This document shows positions 1 through 5,463 of a stretch of 11,577 bases of DNA, in pieces. The stretch's first letter is position 1, and every line of letters begins with the position of its first letter. The stretch lies in assembly GCA_019424135.1 (NCBI GenBank), contig JAHYZZ010000032.1, positions 1 through 11,577 of the forward strand. Reading direction: 5' to 3'. Source of the stretch: Lachnospiraceae bacterium (GTDB taxonomy: Bacteria > Bacillota > Clostridia > Lachnospirales > Lachnospiraceae). A program made the translations under genes and the position numbers. The notes beneath the pieces are model-generated. The model was not told where the DNA came from. It worked only from the letters and a program-made list of their open reading frames with translations, and made no database searches.

Positions 1-603
1 GTATTCTGTCATGATATTTCCCTGGCTCAGCCGACTGTCATGGTGCAGATCGTAGGTCAGGACAGACAGCTCAAACAGTGGCGAGGACTGAATTTCTTCT
101 ACAGAGAAGTCAAAGAGGGTACGATTGTCAGTTTTGAATTCTACAGTCCCTTCCGGGGAAAGCACATGGTCATACAGAGTAAGGAAGGTGTTTGAGGTCA
201 GACGTCTCCTTGCATGTCTGGCTTTCGGCCAGGGATCTGAAAAATTCAGATATATTTTTTCTATTTCTCCGGGAGCAAAAACATCAGAAAGCTGGCGTGC
301 ATCCATGCAGAGAAAGCGAATATTTGAAGGAGCTCCTTGGGGAGTTCTTTTGGATTCTGTGTATTTTTCCACGGCCCGGAGAAGGACGCTGGAGTAGCGT
401 TCAATGCCGATATAATTAATCTGAGGATATTGTCTGGCGAGGGAGAGAAGAAACTTTCCTTTCCCCATGCCGATTTCGATATGGATGGGCTGATTGTTAT
501 TAAAGACTTCTTTCCAATGTCCCCGATATACCGATACATTTTTAACGACTTCTTGGCAGTCTTCAAGAACTTTGCTGGCGCGGGGAATATTTCTAAGGCG
601 CAT
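1..603 (-). CDS. trmB: tRNA (guanine-N7-)-methyltransferase, 3' end cut by window
   Basis: TrmB uses S-adenosylmethionine to methylate N7 of guanine 46 in the variable loop of tRNAs; it is a soluble cytoplasmic enzyme. Reading the minus strand from ATG at 603 gives 201 codons open to the window edge. The start MRLRNIPRA is typical of Firmicute TrmB. The SAM-binding loop IEIGMGKGKF lies at residues 42-51, followed by YIGIERYSSVLLRA at 64-77. The family hallmark NFSDPWPKARHARRRL lies at 120-135 and FKTDN at 156-160. The last visible residues, NIMTEY, fall close to the usual end of a protein of about 215 residues, so perhaps 15 residues are missing. The start is supported by TAGGGAGG (618-611), seven bases upstream. 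It is divergent from the ATPase operon and shares only the intergenic region with it. Family assignment is very secure; the intact C terminus is assumed. Confidence 0.96.
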   Translation of the reverse strand, partial: MRLRNIPRASKVLEDCQEVVKNVSVYRGHWKEVFNNNQPIHIEIGMGKGKFLLSLARQYPQINYIGIERYSSVLLRAVEKYTESKRTPQGAPSNIRFLCMDARQLSDVFAPGEIEKIYLNFSDPWPKARHARRRLTSNTFLTLYDHVLSPEGTVEFKTDNRTLFDFSVEEIQSSPLFELSVLTYDLHHDSRLSQGNIMTEY

Positions 604-638
604 AGCGATTCCTCCCTAAAATTCAACTTTTTTTACGC

Positions 639-672
639 ATTATAGTTTATATTTTCCAAACCCAAAAGTCAA
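639..672 (-). promoter_or_regulatory. Putative trmB promoter
   Basis: On the minus strand there is a TTGACT -35-like box (672-667). It is followed by TATAAA (651-646) after 15 bases and by a perfect TATAAT (644-639) after 22 bases. Neither spacing is ideal. The most likely -10 is the perfect TATAAT with a poor -35, or TATAAA with a short spacer. The location, 36-70 bases upstream of the trmB start, is appropriate. Exact use is inferred. Confidence 0.45.
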
Positions 673-700
673 TGCATGGTCTGGTTTGGGATTTTTGACT
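656..700. repeat. Two interleaved inverted repeats in the divergent promoter region
   Basis: CCAAACC (656-662) pairs with GGTTTGG (683-689), and AGTCAA (667-672) pairs with TTGACT (695-700). The two pairings cross each other. The second pair overlaps the -35-like boxes of the two divergent promoters, so its symmetry may simply reflect two promoters facing apart. It could also be an operator. The first stem is followed by GATTTTT and resembles a weak terminator, but no gene lies upstream on the plus strand for it to end. Confidence 0.4.
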
Positions 701-745
701 GAAATATTTGTGGAAATTTTAAAAAAATCAGTGTATTATTATAAA
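695..745 (+). promoter_or_regulatory. Putative promoter of the V-type ATPase operon
   Basis: TTGACT (695-700) is followed after 17 bases by TTTAAA (718-723), giving a plausible but imperfect sigma-A promoter. The AT-rich stretch just downstream also offers TATTAT (734-739) and TATAAA (740-745), which lack a well-spaced -35. This is the only promoter-like stretch before the first ATPase gene, which starts at 783. None of the gaps inside the operon is long enough to hold an obvious second promoter. Confidence 0.4.
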
Positions 746-782
746 TATATTCTAATCTTGGAACAAAAATGGGGGACAGGGT

Positions 783-1094
783 ATGGATTCTATCGTTGAA
801 AAATTGGCGGAGATCGAAAAGACTGCCGAGGCAGTTGTAGAACATGCCATGGAGCAGAAGTCTGAAGTGGAAAAGGAAATCCAGGAAAAACGGGATGCAT
901 TTGACCAAAGACTTAAGGAGGAGACCAATCAAGAACTGGAGCGCATCCAAAGTGAAGCGAAGGAACAGATGGAACAGGTGCTGGAAGAGTTAAGGGTTAA
1001 GAACAGATCTTTCATTGAGGCATTAAAGAAGGAATATGAAAAGAATCATACACAGTATGCGCAGGAGATCGTGAAAAATATTTTAGAGGTGTAG
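783..1094 (+). CDS. ntpF: V-type ATPase peripheral-stalk subunit G/H-like
   Basis: This 103-residue protein is almost entirely charged helix, rich in Glu, Lys and Gln with no membrane segment. It fits the long coiled-coil subunit (called G, H or NtpF in different systems) that pairs with subunit E to form the peripheral stalk of bacterial and archaeal V/A-ATPases. Its N terminus is expected near subunit I and its C terminus near the top of the A3B3 head. It is the first gene of the operon, as ntpF is in Enterococcus hirae. The ribosome binding site is GGGGGACAGGG (771-781), which is unusual and sits very close to the ATG. The stop is three bases before subunit C. Sequence alone would only say coiled coil; position in a complete ATPase operon makes the call firm. 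Confidence 0.88.
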   Translation: MDSIVEKLAEIEKTAEAVVEHAMEQKSEVEKEIQEKRDAFDQRLKEETNQELERIQSEAKEQMEQVLEELRVKNRSFIEALKKEYEKNHTQYAQEIVKNILEV

Positions 1095-1097
1095 CTT

Positions 1098-2144
1098 ATG
1101 GGAAGTGTCATGAGATACAGCGGGATCACGACAAAGATACGGGCTATGCAGGCGAAGCTTTTGACAAAGATGGATTTTGAACAGATTGCCGGGATGCACA
1201 GTGTTCCAGAGGTGATCGAGTTCCTAAAAGGAAAGCAGGCATATGCCTCTTATCTGGAGCGGATGGATCGTGCGCTTTATCACAGGGGAAATGTGGAGAA
1301 GATCCTCTATCAGTCATTGTTTGATGATTACAGCAGGATTTTTCGGTTCTCCGGTATGGAACAGAAGCAGTTCCTGAAAACCTATTGGAAGCGTTACGAG
1401 ATTGATGTGATCGATTACTGTCTGAGGATTGTTTTTAATCACTATCAGATCCCGTTTGATCTGGATTATAAAAAAGAGTATTTCCAGAGATATTCCCAGA
1501 TATCGATCGATGCACTTGTGTCGTCGAAAAACGTTACGGAACTGGTGGATAATCTTAAGGATACAGAGTATTACAGGCCGCTTGGGAAAATTTGTGAGAT
1601 GGAGACGGCCGGCCTGTTTGACTATGATATGGCGTTGGAGCTATATTATTTTACCACGCTTTGGAGGCGGCAGAAGAGGATTTTGAAAGGGAAAGAGCTT
1701 GAACTGTATGCGAGAGACTGTGGGACGAAGATTGATCTTTTAAATATTCAGTGGGTCTACCGAGCGAAGAAGTATTACCACATGCTTCCGCCGGAAATAT
1801 ATTCGTTGACCATACCGATCCATTACCGTCTGAGTGTGGGGGAATATAAGACGCTGGTAGAGGCGCCGAGTGTGGAGGAGTTTTTAAGGCAGCTGGAGCA
1901 GACGAGGTACGCAAAAAAGTTTGATCTTGAGGATGGCAGGACAATGGAACGTGCCTATAAGGATTGCTTAAAGAGGCTCTACCTTGCAGACCGCAGGCAG
2001 AATCCCTATTCGATTGCATCAATCTATACCTATCTTTTTCTGAAGGAAGAGGAGATCGATCAGCTGACGACAGCCCTGGAGTGTATCCGTTACGGGCTGC
2101 CAAGAGGCGATACGCTTGCGTACTTAGGAGGTGTGAAACAATGA
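1098..2144 (+). CDS. ntpC: V-type ATPase subunit C (central stalk-to-ring adapter)
   Basis: Subunit C, the counterpart of eukaryotic subunit d, is a funnel-shaped soluble protein. It sits on the membrane ring and connects it to the D-F axle, so that ATP hydrolysis in V1 turns the Vo ring. The 348-residue length is close to the roughly 330-350 usual for the family. The N terminus has the family pattern YSGITTKIRAMQAKLLT, and internal segments such as YEIDVIDYCLRIVFNHY and the C-terminal YLFLKEEEIDQLTTALECIRYGL agree with it. No transmembrane segment is present, as expected. The start at 1098 is preceded by AGAGGTG (1085-1091) with six bases between; an internal ATG at 1110 is a less well-placed alternative. 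Its stop overlaps the next start in an ATGA junction (2141-2144), a sign of translational coupling to subunit I. The gene sits before I here, whereas in E. hirae it follows E. Confidence 0.93.
   Translation: MGSVMRYSGITTKIRAMQAKLLTKMDFEQIAGMHSVPEVIEFLKGKQAYASYLERMDRALYHRGNVEKILYQSLFDDYSRIFRFSGMEQKQFLKTYWKRYEIDVIDYCLRIVFNHYQIPFDLDYKKEYFQRYSQISIDALVSSKNVTELVDNLKDTEYYRPLGKICEMETAGLFDYDMALELYYFTTLWRRQKRILKGKELELYARDCGTKIDLLNIQWVYRAKKYYHMLPPEIYSLTIPIHYRLSVGEYKTLVEAPSVEEFLRQLEQTRYAKKFDLEDGRTMERAYKDCLKRLYLADRRQNPYSIASIYTYLFLKEEEIDQLTTALECIRYGLPRGDTLAYLGGVKQ
2126..2133 (+). promoter_or_regulatory. Ribosome binding site setting the subunit I start
   Basis: AGGAGGTG ends seven bases before the ATG at 2141, inside the end of subunit C. 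It decides the start: the reading frame stays open upstream to 1964, but that part is an out-of-frame reading of subunit C. Confidence 0.85.
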
Positions 2145-4081
2145 TTGTGAAGATGAAGTTTTTAAGCATCAGCGGACCAAGGACGGATATAGACCGAGTA
2201 TGCCAGGTGTATCTGTCTAAGCATGAGATGCAACTGGAAAATGCCATCGCTGAGCTGAAAACGACGGAAAATCTGCTTCCTTTTGTGGAAGTTAATCCTT
2301 ACAGGGAGCCACTGAATAAGGCGGAAGAATTTGCCGCATTATTGCCGGACGGTACGGTACAGCCGGACCTGTCCATGGATCAGGATGCGATGATCGGGCT
2401 GATTCGGGATTTGAATCATCAGTATCTGGAGCTGATGGAGAGAAAGGAACGTCTGAAAAAGCACAAGAAGGAGCTGACAGAAAAGTTGAATGTGCTGGAG
2501 CCCTTCCGACCCCTTGAAGTAAACCTTCACGATGTGATGAGCTATCGGTATATGCGGGTGCGATTTGGACGGATCAATGTAGATTATTATCGAAGGCTGG
2601 AGAAATATTTATATGAAGATCTGAATGCAATCTTTCTGGAAGGTGTACGGAATGAAAATTATGTATATGGCTGCTATTTTGTGGCAAATGCAGATGCGGG
2701 AAAAACGGATGCCACATTTCATTCTCTGCATTTCGAGAAGATTCCCCTTTCGAAGGAATATATCGGGACTCCGGCTTTGGCCTGTGAAAGTCTTAAGCAG
2801 GATATCGAGCATGCCGATGAACAGATGGAAAAGGTGGAGGCTGCGGTAAGAGAACTGATTAATAGCCATGCGGCACAGATAAAGGGGGCACAGCGCAGGC
2901 TGGAGGAATTGGCCGATAACTTTGACGTTCGCAAGATGGCTGCCCGGATGGAGAATGACGAGGATAAGGAAGATTACTATATCATCTGTGGATGGATGGG
3001 CGAAGAGGATGTGGAGGAGTTCTTAAAGGAAACGGAAAAAGATGACAAGATTCTGGTGGTAGTGGAAGAAGACCGGGAAAAATACTTCGGGGATCCGCCC
3101 ACGAAGCTTGAAAACCCCAGATTTTTTAAACCCTTTGAGATGTTTGTCCAGATGTATGGCATGCCGTCGCCAGGTGAGATGGATCCGACAGTTTTTGTAG
3201 CACTGACATATACGTTTATCTTCGGAGCAATGTTCGGAGATGTGGGACAGGGATTTTGTCTTTTTGCTATTGGAGGGATTTTATACCTGACAAAGAAGAT
3301 CAGTCTGGCGGGCATTATCTCGATTGCGGGACTGTTTTCTATGGTGTTCGGACTGCTGTTCGGCAGTGTGTTCGGATTTGAGGATGTGATTCCGGCGCTG
3401 TGGCTTCATCCGGCAGCGGCCATGACAAACCTTCCGTTTATTGGACAATTAAATACCGTGTTTGTAGTTGCAATTGCATTTGGCATGGCGTTGAATCTTT
3501 TGGTTATGATTTTTCAGATTATCAATGCATTTCGCAGTCATGATACGGAGAATGCCTGGTTTTCCAGCAATGGTGTGGCGGGACTCTTGTTCTATGGATT
3601 TCTGGTACTGACGGTGGTACTGTATATGACCGGGCATAAGGTCCCGGGAAATATCATGATGGCGGTGTTCCTGGGAATCCCGATTTTGATATTTCTGTTT
3701 AAGGAGCCACTGACAAATCTGGTAAAGCATAATCACAAAAAGATTGAGGGCGGAAAGGTGATGTTTTTGGTTCAGGGATTTTTCGAACTATTTGAGACTT
3801 TGCTCAGCTATTTTTCTAATACGCTTTCTTATGTACGTATCGGTGCATTTGCAGTGAGCCATGCGGCCATTATGGAGGTGGTGCTGATGCTGGCAGGAGC
3901 CAGTGAAGGATCACCAAACTGGATCGTAATCGTGATCGGGAACATTGTGGTCTGCGCCTTGGAGGGCCTGATCGTCGGGATTCAGGTGCTGCGTCTGGAA
4001 TATTATGAGATGTTCAGCCGGTTTTACAAGGGTGGAGGAAGAGCGTTCCGCCCATTTAACGGCAGGAAGAAAAAGCGGTAA
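2141..4081 (+). CDS. ntpI: V-type ATPase subunit I (stator membrane subunit, a-like)
   Basis: Subunit I (eukaryotic a) holds the stator. Its cytoplasmic N-terminal half binds the peripheral stalks, and its C-terminal membrane half forms the two ion half-channels beside the K ring. The 646-residue protein has a soluble helical region to about residue 335. It then has the conserved membrane-entry motif MYGMPSPGEMDPT and FGAMFGDVGQG near 337-370, followed by about eight membrane helices. The arginines expected to face the ring carboxylates are present: R566 in SYVRIGAFAVSHA and R618 in GIQVLRLEYYEMFSRFYKGG. These match the paired arginines known from E. hirae NtpI. The start overlaps the subunit C stop by four bases. 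Length and motifs are normal, with no break. Confidence 0.96.
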   Translation: MIVKMKFLSISGPRTDIDRVCQVYLSKHEMQLENAIAELKTTENLLPFVEVNPYREPLNKAEEFAALLPDGTVQPDLSMDQDAMIGLIRDLNHQYLELMERKERLKKHKKELTEKLNVLEPFRPLEVNLHDVMSYRYMRVRFGRINVDYYRRLEKYLYEDLNAIFLEGVRNENYVYGCYFVANADAGKTDATFHSLHFEKIPLSKEYIGTPALACESLKQDIEHADEQMEKVEAAVRELINSHAAQIKGAQRRLEELADNFDVRKMAARMENDEDKEDYYIICGWMGEEDVEEFLKETEKDDKILVVVEEDREKYFGDPPTKLENPRFFKPFEMFVQMYGMPSPGEMDPTVFVALTYTFIFGAMFGDVGQGFCLFAIGGILYLTKKISLAGIISIAGLFSMVFGLLFGSVFGFEDVIPALWLHPAAAMTNLPFIGQLNTVFVVAIAFGMALNLLVMIFQIINAFRSHDTENAWFSSNGVAGLLFYGFLVLTVVLYMTGHKVPGNIMMAVFLGIPILIFLFKEPLTNLVKHNHKKIEGGKVMFLVQGFFELFETLLSYFSNTLSYVRIGAFAVSHAAIMEVVLMLAGASEGSPNWIVIVIGNIVVCALEGLIVGIQVLRLEYYEMFSRFYKGGGRAFRPFNGRKKKR

Positions 4082-4097
4082 CGTTTTATGATAAATG

Positions 4098-4104
4098 AAG
4101 GAGG
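4098..4104 (+). promoter_or_regulatory. Strong ribosome binding site of subunit K
   Basis: AAGGAGG lies nine bases before ATG 4114, in the longest gap of the operon (32 bases). K is needed in many copies per complex, so a strong, uncoupled initiation site is sensible. That link to stoichiometry is inference. Confidence 0.75.
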
Positions 4105-4113
4105 ATATGAATC

Positions 4114-4548
4114 ATGACATTAACGGTAAAATTTTTACTCATTGGGACGCTTATTTTAAGCATCATTATTCCGTTTGGATATTTCCTGATCGGGGAGAGG
4201 AATAAAAAACGTTATAAACGGGCGGTGGGGACGAATGTATTTTTCTTCTTCGGAGCATTTGTGATCGCAGGAATCATGCTGTTTGGAGGAAGCCCGGTTC
4301 AGGCAGCAGAAACGGCAGATGCCGCGGCCTCTAATGCAACGGGATTCGGATACATAGCGGCAGCATTGTCCACAGGACTTTCCTGTGTAGGCGGAGGAAT
4401 TGCCGTAGCCAGCGCGGCCAGCGCAGCCCTTGGAGCTATCAGCGAGGACTCTAGCGCGCTTGGAAAATCTTTGATTTTTGTAGGTCTTGCAGAAGGTGTC
4501 TGCCTGTATGGGCTGATCATCTCTTTCATGATCTTGGGACAGTTGTAA
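4114..4548 (+). CDS. ntpK: V-type ATPase subunit K (membrane ring, c-like) with atypical N-terminal half
   Basis: K forms the rotating membrane ring; each protomer carries the ion on a buried carboxylate. The 144-residue protein has four hydrophobic helices. The C-terminal half (about 77-144) is a standard c hairpin: the Gly/Ala-rich helix GYIAAALSTGLSCVGGGIA, a polar turn SEDSS (110-114), then GLAEGVCLYGLIISFMIL with E127 as the ion-binding Glu. The N-terminal half is different. It has helix 5-26, a strongly basic loop ERNKKRYKRA (28-37), a Phe-rich helix 42-58, then an Ala-rich linker SPVQAAETADAAAS. It has no membrane carboxylate and no Gly-rich helix. The positive-inside rule puts the linker outside, on the correct side for the following hairpin. 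VQA before A65 resembles a signal-peptidase site and would leave an 80-residue c subunit. Family assignment is secure; processing is a hypothesis. Confidence 0.93.
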   Translation: MTLTVKFLLIGTLILSIIIPFGYFLIGERNKKRYKRAVGTNVFFFFGAFVIAGIMLFGGSPVQAAETADAAASNATGFGYIAAALSTGLSCVGGGIAVASAASAALGAISEDSSALGKSLIFVGLAEGVCLYGLIISFMILGQL

Positions 4549-4549
4549 G

Positions 4550-4858
4550 ATGAAGATGTATCTGATCAGTGATAATGTCGATACTTTGACAGGGATGCGG
4601 TTGGCTGGCGTGGACGGAGTAGTCGTACATGAAAGGCAGGAGCTGAAATGTGCGATTGAGAATGCGATGAATGATAAGTCCATAGGGATCATCCTGCTGA
4701 CGGAGAAATTCGGGCGGGAGTTTCCCGATTTGATCGACGAGATCAAATTGGAGAGAACGATGCCGCTTCTGATAGAGATTCCTGACCGGCATGGAACCGG
4801 ACGAAAGAAAGATTTTATCACTTCCTATGTAAATGAGGCGATCGGCCTGAAATTATAG
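4550..4858 (+). CDS. ntpG: V-type ATPase subunit F (central stalk)
   Basis: Subunit F (NtpG in E. hirae) is a small Rossmann-like soluble protein that binds subunit D to complete the central axle and modulates ATPase activity. The 102-residue length is normal. The family pattern is clear: MYLISDNVDTLTGMRLAGVDG at the start, then IGIILLTEKF (residues 45-54) and MPLLIEIPD (71-79). It starts one base after the subunit K stop without a good ribosome binding site of its own, so translation is probably coupled to K. An in-frame ATG two codons later (4556) could also be used. It lies between K and E, unlike E. hirae, where ntpG lies between ntpC and ntpA. Confidence 0.92.
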   Translation: MKMYLISDNVDTLTGMRLAGVDGVVVHERQELKCAIENAMNDKSIGIILLTEKFGREFPDLIDEIKLERTMPLLIEIPDRHGTGRKKDFITSYVNEAIGLKL

Positions 4859-4860
4859 AA

Positions 4861-4870
4861 AAGAAGGTGA
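4861..4870 (+). promoter_or_regulatory. Ribosome binding site favouring a TTG start for subunit E
   Basis: AAGAAGGTGA ends five bases before TTG 4876. The in-frame GTG at 4867 lies inside this element and has no comparable site in front of it, so TTG is preferred. Confidence 0.6.
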
Positions 4871-4875
4871 CACGC

Positions 4876-5463
4876 TTGACGATAGAAGAAAAGATGTTTC
4901 ATCTGCAGACCGCAGCGATGGAGGAGGCAAGAGCAGAAGGGAATGGAATTATCCGGCAGCATGAAGACGCGCTGAACGGCGTGTTCGAGCAGCATTGTGC
5001 GGAAGCGAGGCGACAGTCCCAGACACGGATTAAGGCGGAAAGGGTCAGCGCAAACCAACAGCTGAATATGGCATCCTCCAAGGCTCAGCTGGAACTGAAG
5101 CGGGAGTTGGGACAGACGCAGGCGGAGCTGAAGAAGAAGCTTTTTGAAGAAGTAGAGAGTCTGCTGGAGGATTATATGAAAACAGAAGACTATCTGAATC
5201 TTCTGATCGGATATATTGAAAAGGCGGCGGCTTTTGCGGACAAAGAAGCAATGACGGTCTATATCAATCCGACAGATGCGGATAAAAAAGAATACCTGGA
5301 AGAGCATACAGGGCTTGAGCTGACAGTGAGCAAGGAAGATTTTAAAGGCGGTATCCGTGCAGTGATCAGAGGGCGTAATATTTTGATCGATCATGCATTT
5401 AAGGGCGCTTTGGAAAATGAATATCAGAAATTTATATTCAGAGGAGGTGACGGGGATGCATAG
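4876..5463 (+). CDS. ntpE: V-type ATPase subunit E (peripheral stalk)
   Basis: Subunit E pairs with the G/H-like coiled-coil subunit to form the peripheral stalks that stop the A3B3 head from turning. The first 110 or so residues are charged coiled-coil helix (ELKRELGQTQAELKKKLFEE). The C-terminal part is globular, with the family pattern GGIRAVIRGRNILIDHAF at about 160-177, which contacts the top of subunit B. With the TTG start the protein has 195 residues, close to the usual 190-205. GTG at 4867 would add three residues (198). TTG is preferred because AAGAAGGTGA lies five bases before it. The 3' end overlaps subunit A by eight bases, suggesting coupled translation. Confidence 0.93.
   Translation: MTIEEKMFHLQTAAMEEARAEGNGIIRQHEDALNGVFEQHCAEARRQSQTRIKAERVSANQQLNMASSKAQLELKRELGQTQAELKKKLFEEVESLLEDYMKTEDYLNLLIGYIEKAAAFADKEAMTVYINPTDADKKEYLEEHTGLELTVSKEDFKGGIRAVIRGRNILIDHAFKGALENEYQKFIFRGGDGDA
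5441..5450 (+). promoter_or_regulatory. Ribosome binding site setting the subunit A start
   Basis: GAGGAGGTGA, an almost complete complement to the 16S rRNA tail, ends five bases before ATG 5456 within the end of subunit E. It fixes this start over the in-frame ATG at 5393, whose extra residues are only a shadow of subunit E. Confidence 0.88.

Noticed and set aside
125..645. Plus-strand open frames over the first 600 bases
   Set aside because: The minus strand reads as trmB without interruption and with all hallmark motifs, so the plus-strand frames are shadows.
656..694. Hairpin plus T run as a terminator or attenuator before the ATPase operon
   Set aside because: The seven-pair stem has a 20-base loop, and the best promoter box lies downstream of it, so it would not be in the operon transcript. 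It is kept only as an inverted repeat.
1964..2140. Upstream extension of subunit I by 59 residues
   Set aside because: These codons are an out-of-frame reading of subunit C. AGGAGGTG and the ATGA junction place the start at 2141.
1651..2247. Minus-strand open frame of 198 codons across the end of subunit C
   Set aside because: It is antisense to confirmed coding sequence, has no ribosome binding site or recognisable motif, and spans the C/I junction. It is a shadow frame.
4156..4821. Minus-strand open frame of 221 codons across subunits K and F
   Set aside because: Its composition (Ser-, Cys- and Arg-rich, no family pattern) is that of a reverse reading of a Gly/Ala-rich membrane gene. Both plus-strand genes are certain.
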